A stretch of DNA of 64,000 nt from Prosapia bicincta. Its lineage: Eukaryota > Arthropoda > Insecta > Hemiptera > Cercopidae. Positions 35,481 to 47,366 of the stretch are shown here, in pieces. The notes under the pieces are model-generated. The model did no database searches and was not told the DNA's origin. It saw nothing but the letters and a program-made list of their open reading frames with translations. The position numbers and the translations under genes were made by a program. Location: positions 603,501 through 667,500 of the forward strand of contig JBAIZL010000428.1 of assembly GCA_036971475.1 (NCBI GenBank), in the 5' to 3' direction. Within the stretch, counting starts at the first letter, position 1; every line of letters starts with the position of its first letter.

Positions 35481-36698
35481 TAAGTATCGTTGTCCAGAGT
35501 GACTGACCGAGAGTCAATGTAGAGTAGAAACTATAAAAGCTAGGCTTGAAATGTTCAGGGTACGCTCCGTTCATAACATAACCGCACACCAAGAAAGAAT
35601 TTAGCAAAATGTTGACTTTAAAGTCTAAAAATCGAAAAACTACAAAAATGCTATGTTATGCATGATTGCTTCAATTTGTATACAATTACATATATTTTCG
35701 GTTAAACAATACGCTATTATAACTGTATTCTAATCCCATTATCATTATCAATTATTCTTTGTTCTTAAATTTATTAAACTAACATATAAGTGAAAATTTT
35801 AAGCAAGTGCGGGTGAAGTCACTACGAGACGCTGGTTATAATACAAATTGACCATAATACACAACAGCGTATGTCCTGCTATAGGCCTATTGCTTACATT
35901 GGAAATTTTATTGCTTTAATGTTTGCTGTTAACTTACTGTTTGCTTTAATTAAATCCTGCTAATACTATATAGTCTTTCTTTTTAAAATAAGCATTAAAA
36001 AAATAACCAAAAAGTACTCGAGTTTTATTACATGAAGCAACGAAAGCATTGGTGTTGAAGCAATAATAAACCACGCTGGAATCCCTGCGAACTTAGTAGT
36101 CACGGCAGAAAGCTCGCTTTCGCTAAGCAACACTACTTCATTAAAATACTTTTACCTGTTTGCTCTCGTGTTTAATTTGAAGAAAAAACTTTTGAAGTTA
36201 AATACTTCCTTGACTTAATTTCTTAAGTCAACTAGTTTAATTCAGTGAACTCTTTCCCTACATAGAGCCCGATAGTACAGTCTATCAGGCCCAATATAGT
36301 CCTATCAGTATTGGTGATTAGGCCACTTGTCTAGCTTAGCGTCCTGTTTAGCAAAATATTCCACCTTAATGTTTATCATTTGAGATGTAAAAAAATATAA
36401 CGTTGAAGTTAGCATGAATAGGAAATCTAACAAAGAAGTTGAGGCAAGCTCTAGATTTTCGTTTCAATTAATAAAAAAAATCACTTTAATTTGGGAATAA
36501 TTGTACGAAGCCGAAAGTTCTATAATAAGGTTTTAATTTAATGCGTTTAAAATTATTTCTGCAAAACTATATTTAATTTTGTTTGAAAAGTTTATCTTTG
36601 GAGTACGATAAGTTGGATTTCACATTAACTGTTCTATGGATTGTGTGTAGATAATGAATATAATAGTTTTATCGTCTACAAAAAATTAGAATCACACC

Positions 36699-36701
<3 letters not shown>
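35481..36701. other. AT-rich DNA, no gene recognised
   Basis: No coding region or RNA gene. Contains scattered AGGCCTA motifs only. Confidence 0.6.

Positions 36702-36772
<71 letters not shown>
36702..36772. repeat. (CT)n microsatellite
   Basis: About 70 bp of almost pure CT. Confidence 0.95.
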
Positions 36773-36776
<4 letters not shown>

Positions 36777-38649
36777 CCCCTACTATGTATCTAATGTACC
36801 CCTGTTCAGTTTGCAATATTGTCAGTAATTTCATCTGATATAAATTTTGAAATATTTTAATGTAACTCTATTATTTTAATAAAACCCTTAATTAAGTAAA
36901 TCACAAAATCCTTAGGTCGAATTTAATTTTAATTCACCTATTTGCGAGTGGGAACGTGCGGTGTACATATAGCCTTAAAATTATGAGGTGAACATTGTAT
37001 CCGATAAAAACTTGCCAAAATGCTACGCAATTGTTTCCTAACTTTCTTGAATAATATCTTTTACCTATTAGTTACTATTAGGCACCATTATAAATGTTAG
37101 AGTTTCACTGGAAATTAATTATTTAGGCAAATCTTAAATACTGGGTTTGGTTTATTTATTTTCAGTTCACTTGAATAATTAGAAAATTATAGATATTAAT
37201 TATGAGACAGTGGCAGGAAACTCTTTCATTCTTGTTCGAAAAAAATTGGTTGACTTACGCACTCCAAGCGGACATAGTTGTAAGCTTTTTTCACAGAGTA
37301 ATATATTAATTTTAAGTTTTTCCCGGATGCTTTGGGAATTTAAAAATTCAAACAAAAATTACTTATAAACAAAAAGTTGAATAAATCTCGGATTGAAAAA
37401 ATGTAAAGCCCACCGCCTGGCCCAGCATATTATTTCCTCCCACTCGTTTTATTTCGGTAACACTCTGCTCAGCTGTGAAGTAATGCTTAACCTTTCCATC
37501 ATCGTGACTGGTGGTAATGTAAATACACTCGTTATACAGTAATAGGGACCCAATCGGGAATTCGTGATGCGAGATGTGTGAGTAGAACATTATCTACCTT
37601 AAAATACCCAATAGGAACTAGTTTTTGCTTATGTACTGCAAACGTTAGACAACTTTCATTCGTTTAGCAAATATTCTCCTAACATTACCGTAGGATTCTC
37701 ATAACCACCTCGCAAAGTCTCTTAAAAATAGGTAATTAATTACGGAAATAGCGTGTGTCTTTTATACCCTATTCTACAGCTTCTCTCGGGTTCTTACCGT
37801 TTATTTTCATAACCAGTCTGGCTGCAGCATAAGTTGAAAATTCTGCAAGCTTCTTCCATCAATTTTTACAGCGTTTCGAGACACCACGTTTTTTTAGCAA
37901 AGACAGTTTTATCCACCATGCTTATAGTTCTTTTTTCTTGTTAGTGACCTGGCCGCTAAACTGAGCTTCACATATCCATACAGCACTATCGGGTCTTAAC
38001 TAATAAATGCAATTTGCCTAAATTAGCTACATAAAAGTGATAAAATATTAATAACAAACATATATTACTAATAAATTATTACAAAAGTCATAACTTTAAA
38101 ACCTCTAAAATATTCTAAAGTCATCAAGTTGATTCAATGAATTAGAATAGAATATTGAAAGTACATACTTGAACAACTTCACACAAGAATAAACATTGAA
38201 ACGGGACATACATAAGGAAATGTTTGCTAAGTGTCTGATAAACTGAGAACTGGTGTTAAAGCAGTTTTGTATCTGGTCTTCCACCATACGTTGTTGTTTC
38301 GTGTATTTGGCACAGTATTCGATAAGGTTACCTGATACTTTAGTCGCCAAAGAATTAATGAATTAAAGCGAATGCTTTACAAAACCAGGTGTTATTTGTA
38401 TTTATTATTTCCTTTATTGTCCTGCCAGTTATCCTGTGAGGGTTAGTCATGTGTTATGTACTGCATCTGCAGTCAGGAGGCTTTTTCAGTCATGAAAAGT
38501 GTCCAGTAACAGTGTTGTAACAGGTAAGCAACCTACCCAAGCGGTGCCAAATTTTTTTCTATCCAGGATATCATTTTGTACTTTCCTTAGCCCTCCCTAA
38601 TTCAATCTTACATTCGTTATCCTTTTTACTAAAGAGGGTCGTAATGGGT
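36773..38649. other. Non-coding DNA, no gene recognised
   Basis: Short frames (37363-37590 and 38105-38350 on the minus strand) show no domain, no codon bias and no splice context. An ACAG|GTAAGC donor-like site at about 38523 has no convincing exon upstream. Confidence 0.5.
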
Positions 38650-38692
38650 TGAAACTCTTTATGATTCGGAGTGTAGCTCATCTTCAGATAAA
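38650..38692 (-). ncRNA. Decayed hammerhead-like motif
   Basis: Minus strand: CTGAAGA (38681-38687), one T, GAG...CTC as a short helix II, then C and GAAT (38664-38667) in place of GAAA. The changed last A (which pairs at the base of helix III) and weak helix II suggest an inactive relic. Confidence 0.3.
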
Positions 38693-39552
38693 CGACCCTT
38701 CACACGTGATGATTCTCCTATATTCCCTTCTACGGCTGTTATGTTGTTACCTCAACCCTTCTTATATTCACCTCCAACCCTTTCTATTAGGTAACAGTTA
38801 TGCTGGCTGATCACCTTAAAAATGCAAAATATGTAAAGGACTATTAAAACAATACAAGCACGAAATAGCAGATGTAACATTTAAATTACTTTGCACAAAA
38901 CTAATATCAATAAAATGTAGATAGAATTGTTTTAACACAATTCGAAGAAATGTCGAATTTATGATTACAAATTGTCGAATTTAACTTTATAAAAAGGTTT
39001 ATTTGAAGAATTGACAAAAATATGTTCTCTTGCAAAAACGTACTGGATCATCACAATTTAATAAATCCAAATGTAGTTATACAGATATACTATTACAAAA
39101 ATATTTTTTTCATTATGAATTAGTGGTTATTTTAGTAACTAAGAATTATTCAATAAAAGTAAGCACTTTTGTAACTCCGTGGGAATCTAATTAAGTACAT
39201 CGGAGAACGGAGACAAACTTGTCTGGGTTTGAGCACATTATTACTGTGGAAGAACAGAGCGACACAGGCGGTCCCAAAGATGTACTAATGGGTGACACCT
39301 GGTATAAACGAAGCATATTGGCTATAAAGGAGTGTGGTGATGGATGTAGATGACCTATAAGTTGACGTATCTTACCGGGAATTGCGGATTAGAACTGGAC
39401 AAGTGGGAGTGGAACGTTCTATAGCACTGATCATAAATATACCCATTCAGACAGCCAGACCGTAAAAACATTTCAAAAATCACAAACATAGGCGCAATAT
39501 CTAAATTTTTAAATAGGAAAATGAAAAATGAATCGTTTCTCGTTTACTACTA

Positions 39553-39643
39553 GACCGAGTAAACATTGAGCGAGGGAAATAATGAGAAATACTGCTACTG
39601 TGTTACAAGTATTCCCATCTTCGGCTGCAATGTTTACTCGGTC
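39553..39643. repeat. Perfect 16-bp inverted repeat with internal hairpin
   Basis: GACCGAGTAAACATTG (39553-39568) is exactly complementary to CAATGTTTACTCGGTC (39628-39643), 59 bp apart. An inner pair GAAATACT/AGTATTCC lies between. Either a MITE core or a stable RNA hairpin. Confidence 0.7.
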
Positions 39644-39751
39644 GGGTAATAGAATATAGAAGAAAGGAGTGGCAAGAGGATTTAAGTTTTATTTAGTTAG
39701 AGAAAAATCCTGTCAGTTGCAGGACAGATTCGTAAAAACAACGTTTGTTAA

Positions 39752-39752
<1 letters not shown>

Positions 39753-39810
<58 letters not shown>
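39753..39810. repeat. (TA)n microsatellite
   Basis: TG then TA tract immediately upstream of the Penelope-like fragment. Confidence 0.95.
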
Positions 39811-39814
<4 letters not shown>

Positions 39815-39818
39815 AAAT

Positions 39819-39953
39819 ATATTAAATTTAGATGTTACAATTACTAGAAACAATAAACTATTTCAATACAATATATACAGAAAACCAACGTGGACAAATA
39901 AAACAAAACCAAATTATTCAAATGATCCTTATATGAAAAAAATACAAAATCGC
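39819..39953 (+). pseudogene. Penelope-like element reverse transcriptase fragment
   Basis: The frame reads ILNLDVTITRNNKLFQY then NIYRKPTWTNKTKPNYSNDP. This matches the shape of the Penelope-like reverse transcriptase segment (FLDLTI.R..N...F.IYRKPT.TD..I...S.HP), where hydrophobic-LDL.I, YRKPT and S.HP are landmarks. The His of S.HP is replaced, and the frame ends at 39978-39980. It is about 45 residues of a domain several hundred residues long. Neither the catalytic YADD region nor a GIY-YIG endonuclease is present nearby, so it is a dead fragment. It matters because Penelope-like elements are known carriers of hammerhead ribozymes. Confidence 0.55.
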
Positions 39954-39980
39954 AGGATGTGTAATTTCTCATCGTACTGA

Positions 39981-41789
39981 ACACTTCTCTGTTTCTACAG
40001 AGAGCTTCTGAAGAAAAACCTCCGGATAAATGTTTACATCGTTTACCTCCATGGTAATCCAATTGGTAATATATTGTAATGGTAAATAGTTTGACTTTGG
40101 TTCAACTATTTAAAAGGAAAAACCATAATCTCCTGTTAGTTGGTTTAATAAATCTATTGAACTTTTTCGTTTGTTACTGGGAGCCATAACTGTTCAAGTA
40201 TATTTAAAGTAACAAAAGATTAAATAAAACTAAATATTGAAAAACAAATAGTAACTAGTAGACAATGAACTTTCCAAATTTACATTTAAAAAAACTTGTC
40301 TTAATTATCAATTTAATAAAACAATACACGTTGAACTTAAATACCTCAGAATTTGTCATTTCGATGTACAAATGTGTTACATAAAGTTACAAAATATCAA
40401 ATGCATTTTAACTACCCCCAAATACATGTTCACTAAGCCCTGTTGGTCATTACAGTAGCATATTTGCACTGTTTTGGTGCAAGTATGGTAAAAACTTTTG
40501 TTGTTTTTTTTAGATAGTTTCATTCTACTTATTTTAAGAAGTAGAAATTATAACAACTTAATACTGGACAAGGAGTAGGACTTCTTGGAAAAGCAACCTT
40601 GGGAGGGTCAGTACCAGGAGAGCACGTCCCTTCCTTACATCTCCCATTATTCCTCTCTTTGTATAGGGCCTCTCTTTGCATGGATTAATCACTTTGTTCT
40701 TCAATGTCCATAATCCTGTCTATTAACAACCAGACTCATTGTTTTCATAGGTAACAATGTCTAAACTGACAATCATCTTAGAAAAAAAATAAATCTCTAG
40801 GAATGGTTTCATACATCGCCGGATGTTAAAGGAATCCATTAGTTTTATTGATATATTTAAGTATTCGTTTTAAAGGAAGTAAAATTATTATAAATTTAAA
40901 TAGGCGTGATGCATTTTCTATATAATTTAACAAATAGATTAACTAACCTAGGCCACAAATTATAGAGAAATCTGTCCTGAGGTATTTCACAAACAAAACC
41001 GATGATACCCAGCGCAGGTTAGGTCTGACACTACCAATTTGATACAATCCTTTTTAAAAAATAAACAGCATGTGTTGCGATTTAAGGCCTGGGCAGAATT
41101 TAAAGCCCAAACCTGCATTTATTCATGTAATTGATGATTTGCTATAAAAAAATACGGTACTTGATGGGCTGTAACTTATTATCGTGTGGGCTCAACTTGC
41201 TGTGCCAGGAGACCTGTTTAGACATGTGAATGGCCAAACCTAAAAGACCCGCCGTAAAGTCAAACCTCTTGGGAAGTGGTACTCGTATTGTAAGGAAGTA
41301 GATTATAATACTTGTCGTATTAATCCAAACAGGTCACTAAATACAATTCTTAGCGTTGTAAATTCAAATTTACCGATCCATTTTCTCATATTTATATAAA
41401 AAGTTGAAAGTAAATTATCTAAATTATAATACCTTACTAATATAGGTTTCCTTATCATACTTTAAATAATAAATAATGCCACGCCAAGCAGTGATTGCTG
41501 TTAAACGCAGTACAATGCCAGCAGCGCGGACTTCCTGATAAGTCTCAGTTGGTTTAATATTGGCACAAACATGTTTTACTACATATTCAATTTAGGTTGA
41601 ACCTCACTCTCGCCAATGTAGAAAAAATCTAAACTATTTCAATGGTAGGTGGACACATGTTTATTAAATATTCTACAAATGGAAACAGTGTTTTACAATC
41701 TTGATGCTAGTGGACATAATTGGAAAGAGATAAATAAGGTAGATCTTCCTTATTTGAATCATTCTGTAAAGGTAACGGAACGAGTATTA
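39981..41789. other. Non-coding DNA, no gene recognised
   Basis: AT-rich with a moderately GC-rich patch at about 40560-40760. No open frame with coding character. Confidence 0.55.
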
Positions 41790-41945
41790 CGCTCATTCTT
41801 AAATGGTCAGAGCTAACCATTTTCACAGATCGACTCGACCTGGTGGCTGAAAAAACAATTCAATTTGGTAGTATTACTGGAAATCAAACCCTGGACTCTC
41901 AGGGTAACAGTTTAGTACTCTACCCATTTCACCACTCGTTGTTTT
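41790..41945 (-). mobile_element. tRNA-derived SINE fragment
   Basis: On the minus strand: a tRNA-like head GTGGTGAAATGGGTAGAGTAC (A box region, about 41915-41935), then CCAGGGTTTGATTTCCAG (B box GGTTTGATTTCC, about 41881-41896), followed by ACTACCAAATTG and a short body. It resembles a decayed Pol III-promoted SINE head of a different family from that at 33.2 kb. Confidence 0.55.
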
Positions 41946-42304
41946 AAATCTAAGGAAATGAAGGTTCACTGATTTAGAAGGACAATTGCTTAGAATTAGT
42001 CGTCCATTCCTGGCAGTCATACTAATCTTAGAAAAGAATTGACACTATTACAACAAAGTTTAATGCGAGCACTACTGGACAACTATTACGACAAAATTTA
42101 TGTATCACTGGAGTAAGATTAGGGGAATGTACACAAATCGTGTTACTTAAGTGGCTTTCATAGAGTATTTATATAAGCGTCAGAAAAAAAACGATTTTTC
42201 AACTCGGTTTCTTTATTTCGATGATATGTTTTATATAAATATTACAGTTTACATATCACACACTGTTATCCATTTTCTGTTCATTAATTTTCTTTTATTA
42301 TTTG
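41946..42304. other. AT-rich DNA, nothing recognised
   Basis: Spacer between the SINE fragment and the second foldback element. Confidence 0.6.
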
Positions 42305-43175
42305 GTTCAATCTTCACTTGAGCTACTAGTTTCATACTAAAACACTTTTATATGTTACACATGCACTTTCGTTTGTGTATGTTGTTTACTGAGAATGGCT
42401 GTTTAGGGAGATGTAGGTCTATCCAATTGTAATCACTTCTTGGTGGTTTGAGTTTAGGGCAGGGTAAAGGTTGGGTAGAAATATTACCTAATTTTTTAGA
42501 GAGTATTTTAGGTGAAGATGTCAAAAATTGTTATAATGTAATATGGTGTTGAGTATGTGTTGGAGGGAGCTTAAAATGTTTATTTATTTCATAAAGTTCG
42601 ATTATGTGGTTTTGGTTAGTTTTGTTTTGTTTACGTGGTATTAGTATTGACGTTCTGTTTGTGTAGTTGGGGATTGGAGATATGAGGCGTTGGCCAAATT
42701 TCGACTGAGAGTTTTTGTTTGTGAGTGGTATTTATTTGTGCTTATATTACACACATTGACAAGAATACATAAAAAGCACTTACAAACAAAAACACTCAAA
42801 CAAACATTTCCCAAAACCTATATTCACAAACTACAACTAAGTACACAAAAATAACATCAAACCTACAAATTATACAGAAACAAAACAAAAATATACACAC
42901 GACCGAACAGTATGTAATATATAAACATTTAGGTCACCACCAAACACATTTATAAACACAATTACATTATAACTAACATACACTTTTTAACGTAAAAATT
43001 CCAAAAAAATCTTTAAAAACTCATCTAGTATCCTTATACCAACCCGCCCTTACCTTTACGTAAAAACAACATAGAAGTCGTTACGGTCTCAGTTGACAGT
43101 GGAATGAAATGGTCGTAGTCAGTAAAAAAAGCTCTGCTCTAGGCAAGTATAACATATCGATAGTTTTAGTGTCGA
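42305..43175. mobile_element. Foldback element, long inverted arms (copy B)
   Basis: Same family as 27005-27735: both begin TTGGTTC.ATCTT.ACTTGAGCT.CTAGTTT, share TTGTTATAATGTAAT-like and AAGTTCGATTATGTGG-like blocks in the G/T-rich left arm, and AACATCAAACC.AC.AATT.TAC in the A/C-rich right arm. The arms face each other, with extra sequence at the centre (about 42700-42790). Non-coding. Confidence 0.7.
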
Positions 43176-43233
43176 TTATTATTACAATTTATTTTAAATA
43201 TCTATATATCAATTAAATAACGTACGAGCATTA

Positions 43234-43234
43234 A

Positions 43235-43297
<63 letters not shown>
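43234..43297. repeat. (TA)n microsatellite
   Basis: About 60 bp of TA with one AAATA interruption. Confidence 0.95.
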
Positions 43298-43299
<2 letters not shown>

Positions 43300-43639
43300 T
43301 TAGTGTTATTACTGGTAACACTTGTCACCAGTTATGCTACTGAAAATACAGTATGAAAATTGATATAGTGACTAATTATGATAAATAAGTCATATTAATG
43401 AAGAAATTATATTAAAGTATATTTTAATTTTATTAAATATTATATTTATGAATCATATTATTTAATATAATAAATTAAATAATATAATAAATATAATTAA
43501 ATAAGAGTTGAAAGACAATCATCAACAAATATTGGTATCGGTTTATTAATTTAAAAAAATTAGTAATATTTATAAGAGCAGAGATCCCCAATGGTAATAT
43601 TTCAGTATTTGGAACAACAGCTGTAATGAAATTATAAAT

Positions 43640-43700
43640 CATCCACTGTTATAGTAAATCGTTTCGGCTTTAAAGCAACTTCCTTAAAGGTATTACAGTA
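43640..43700 (-). ncRNA. Decayed hammerhead-like motif
   Basis: Minus strand: ...AAGGAAGTT, hairpin GCTTTAAAGC, then CGAAACG (GAAA at 43662-43665). The CUGANGA half is mutated (TTTAAGGA), so it is recognised only by layout and is expected to be inactive. Confidence 0.25.
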
Positions 43701-43849
43701 TACATCCATAGAATATGTATTTTATATCGTCAGAGCAGTTTTGCTGTGCAATTACAAATAGTTAACTTAAAAAAAGGTTTTGAGACAAATAAACAATATC
43801 TCAAGACGTTTTTATAAGGTGTTATTAAAGTAGTGACTTATACGTCTGC

Positions 43850-44150
43850 GGCGAGGTGGGTGGGGACGCGTCGCATAGCGTGCAGAGTACCCGAGCACTT
43901 CTCCATTCACCTCGACGAGCGCAGTAGCCCTGACCCTAGGGTCGGGAAGAATTGATGAGCACCGAAATCATCTATTAATATCTTCGACAAAGTTCAAGGA
44001 CATGTTGAAAGTATCATTCATGGATTTTATTTTGTTTAGGCAGCAAAGAAAGAATAAACAGGATGCGGATTGGTTTACCAAGGGGGAGGATCCTGGGAGT
44101 TGGATCTTCAAAGGTTCACGGTCGTCGATAGCCGAAGGCTCGAGAAGTCG
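43850..44150 (+). other. GC-rich island and candidate exon of an unidentified gene
   Basis: The stretch 43850-43960 is strikingly GC- and CpG-rich for this window (GCGGCGAGGTGGGTGGGGACG). A candidate internal exon follows at 44041-44150: acceptor TTTTATTTTGTTTAG|GCAGC and donor AGTCG|GTGAGT. It is open throughout in the frame QQRKNKQDADWFTKGEDP... ending SRSSIAEGSRS. If translated from an upstream in-frame ATG at 44002, it would instead be part of a first exon. I do not recognise the protein. The entering phase would need two bases upstream and the exon leaves two bases, so it does not join directly to the favoured frame at 62953. It could be a 5' exon with promoter, an internal exon, or chance. 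Confidence 0.35.
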
Positions 44151-46450
44151 GTGAGTTTTTGCATTTGTTTGTTGTGATTTATTTTTCATCATAAAATCCG
44201 AGTTTTAATTTATTTTACGTTTCGATAATTGTTACCTGTGTTATTATAAATACGAAAAGCATTGCTGGCGAAATATTACTGGAGGTTTAAAGGTTGCAGA
44301 AGAAAAATGAAAAAAAGCTTTAAGTCAAACAAAACAATAAAAATAATTTTATTGTAAATAATAATACATACACGATTGCAAAATACCCTTGTTATTTCTC
44401 AAATACACGCCATTGCCTTAACAATTATTACCGAATCATTACGATAATCATTTACAAAATTACCGTTCAAAGAATTGCATATTATAAGAATAAACATTCT
44501 AAGAGGTTTCAACTTTATAAATATTGTAGACTAAAAGAGGAAAGTAGTAATTGTGTTTCAGTTACATTTTAGTGATCCCAGCGATAGATTCAGTTAGGTT
44601 CGTAGAATTACTTGAGAATTAACACAATACAAATTATTTAGGAAAAAACTAAATGAAAACACACACTTGAAATACATTAAATACTTCATGAAATACAAAT
44701 GTTTTTAGTTTATTGTTTTGTAAACAAAATTATTGTTCACAATAAATAAACCTAATTGTTTTGGTTCAATCATCAGTGGTTTGAAATACGCTCCACAAAC
44801 AGTAAACTATAACTGTAAAGCAGTTCCACGCACCATAGGTAGTTATTTGTCAGTTAAAACCTTCGATTTCATTAACGTATTTATAACAACGTAATTAAAG
44901 TAATTAAAGTAATCAATAAACGAGAATAAGTTTTATTAATTAATAATTACTTGGTCTCAGAAACCAATCTCAAACCTTATTTACTTCAATTTTAGTTAAT
45001 ACAATGTCTCAAGTTACAGTAAAATTCAATCAATCCAATGAAAGCACTCACAACTAGTCTGAAACGTTAAATCACAGCCCATTTTACGTGTCCTTTTTAT
45101 GTTCTTTTCCGTTGTTTGAATAATCTGCTTCAAAGACTTTGTTAGAATACACCTACACTGGATCCGTATTTCTCCCGATCCGATGCAATGTCGCCCGCCG
45201 TCGGAAGGAAACAAACACAAGAGATTGTAGGACAGGTGTATATATTGCACGCCGGGCTCCAACGTATTTTATTTACGTTTAATTTTTCGTCCCGACGAGA
45301 GAAAACTATAGCTACAAGTAAAGAGCTTTTGATTGATCTCGTGATATATAAGTTTGGACTAAGGGAGGAAAAGCTACCAAAGGACATAACTGCATTTTAT
45401 ATATTATTTTATTCAATATATTACTCCTTTCAATATATTAGTAGTTTGTTTTTAGAGTACTAAACTTTCGATTGTAACTCTCTTCAGACTTTTGAGACAT
45501 TGCGATCGTCATATTGTTGTTTACGGTTCAAATACCTTTCAATTAAATAAATAAATAAATATATATATATATCAGTATTTACAAATGTATAATAATTTTC
45601 AACTTTTCATAAAATCTGTAACATTATTATTAAGAAAATAAATATATAATAATAAATAAATGTAAATTTGAGTTTAGTCACTTAATTGCGACACAAAAGT
45701 TTTCCTTAAAGTTATAACGCCTTCTATATTTTCAAGAATATAAGGTAAAACTTTCACATATTCATGCGATGACACAACTTGAATTTATCAGGGTAGGGAC
45801 GCAAAGTTTGGGAAGTTTTATTAAATTCTCCTTAAGTTTTGTCTACTTTAAATTTATGTAGCCATGTACGTTTTATAAAACTTTGAGAAAGTTTTTTTAT
45901 AATATCCAACATGAGAAATTCTTCATTGCAACTCAATATTATTCGTCGGTGCTTGGGCGTTATCTGAACTAATGTAGGCACTTAAGTGGGGTGACATCGG
46001 ATCAGAAAATCGGAATATATCGGATCGGATAGGGAGTGATACGGATCCAACGTATAGGCAGACTTAGATTAGTGGATGAACATCGGAGCGCTGCCACAGG
46101 TTTGTTGGCAAAGAAAATCTTTCTTATAGATTTTGTCTACATTTCTTGATTCGTAATATAGGTCCTCGTTCCTAACATAAGGAACTCGCCTTGTTAATCC
46201 AAAGTTTGCCAGAAGTGTATTCAAAACTGGCCAATATGATCTTAGTTGGAGAATCTACAGAATTTAAAAGGCAACCGGTTTTTAAAAGTATCCATTCCCT
46301 TAGTGAAACATGTCAGATCGAAACATGCACATTACTATACCTAATTTTAATTCGGCAAATAGCTAGATGTTGTTCCGTTTTTATAAACGATTTTAATTAA
46401 CACATACAAAACTCTTGAATTTTGTAGTCCGTTACGTTCGGTGAATCTTA
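44151..46450. other. AT-rich DNA, no gene recognised
   Basis: The frames at 45026-45463 on both strands overlap a slightly GC-richer patch but have no domain or convincing splice sites. Near 46000, CGGATCAG/CGGAATATATCGGATCGGATAGG shows short CGGAT reiterations. Confidence 0.5.
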
Positions 46451-46659
46451 TTAATCACTTAAAAGTTTAGGACTATCCGAACTTAAAATTTAGTAAATTT
46501 GTTTAAACTTACTGAGACAGAACGTTTTCGATCGCTATGTAGCGATCTTCATCAGTGTCTCCCTCTGGATCGCCACATAGCTATAGAAAATCAGTAAGCT
46601 TTAACAAATTTACTAAATTTAAAGTTCTGATAGTCGTAAACTACTGTTTAAGTGATTAA
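46451..46659. mobile_element. Palindromic element with hammerhead-like motif
   Basis: The ends are TTAATCACTTAAAAGTTTAG and, inverted, CTGTTTAAGTGATTAA. The arms share TTTAGTAAATTTGTT / AACAAATTTACTAAA and ACTTACTGA / TCAGTAAG. 209 bp, non-coding. The left arm holds an intact hammerhead-like motif on the minus strand. The right arm keeps only its remnant (GGATCGCCACATAGCTATAGAAAA), with the CUGAUGA core deleted. Confidence 0.75.
46514..46561 (-). ncRNA. Hammerhead-ribozyme-like motif (best candidate)
   Basis: Reading the minus strand from 46561: GAGACA (helix I), CTGATGA (46555-46549), one extra A, GATCGCT-ACAT-AGCGATC (7-bp helix II, fully paired), GAAA (46529-46526), ACGTTC (minimal helix III and cleavage triplet), TGTCTC (46519-46514). 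GAGACA and TGTCTC pair perfectly over 6 bp. Predicted cleavage lies between 46520 and 46519. Both invariant core halves are intact. Very short helix III is the form reported for hammerheads in Penelope-like elements. The extra A before helix II is the one departure from the canonical core. Confidence 0.6.
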
Positions 46660-47242
46660 CATACAAAACATTAGTGGCCTTGCATGTTCCAACAATAAAG
46701 TTACCTTTTTCAGTGGTTGCCTTCTTACACATTACCCGTGATAAATTAGTGTATTAACAATCTAAGAACGACTTTTCTCTCTGGTCACGATTATTTTCAA
46801 CAATTTAATTGAAGCTATCACAGACGTTCACATTTAATCATACCATATCAAGGTCAAGCAACGTTAAGAATTCAATCAATGTACATTAAACAGCTTATCT
46901 ATATTGGCACTAATTTTAATTTAAATAACTAAATAAAAACCTAATAAGTACATAAAATGTATAAAGTACAAACCTACAAAAAATAATTAAATCCATCACA
47001 TGTAATGTGACTAGACTTAAATGAGATTTAACCTAGGTATGCGATTCACTATAATCTATTGAAGGAACGTTTGAAATTAAAACCTGCCTAACATAAACTT
47101 GAAATTATGTAAAGTGAAAGTAGACATTCGTTGCAATTGTTTGAAGGTTTAACTGCATAAAACAAAAAGCTGTTATACAGTTGAAAAATGTAGTCCTTAG
47201 TTATCCTTTTCTTATGAAAAAATAAAACTAAAAGAGTGTAAA
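46660..47242. other. AT-rich spacer, nothing recognised
   Basis: No gene or repeat was noticed between the two adjacent ribozyme-bearing palindromes. Confidence 0.6.
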
Positions 47243-47292
47243 TATATTAATTAAAACAACCTCTCACCATAAATTCAACAAATTTTATTTTA

Positions 47293-47335
47293 ACCTTATG
47301 TACATTTCGACTACAAAGTAATCATCTTCAGAGGT
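47293..47335 (-). ncRNA. Hammerhead-ribozyme-like motif (left arm)
   Basis: Exact reverse complement of the motif at 47367-47409: ACCT (47335-47332), CTGAAGA (47331-47325), extra T, helix II GATTAC/GTAGTC, GAAA (47308-47305), TGTACATA, AGGT (47296-47293). Confidence 0.5.
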
Positions 47336-47366
47336 ATTTTTACAAATAACTGTTATTTGTAAAAAT

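Noticed and set aside
35248..35607. Long frames across microsatellites (also 36641-36838 and 50706-51085)
   Set aside because: Dipeptide runs encoded by CT, TA and CA repeats, not genes.
38500..38560. Exon ending at ACAG|GTAAGC
   Set aside because: No open frame with coding character or acceptor upstream. A lone donor match is expected by chance.
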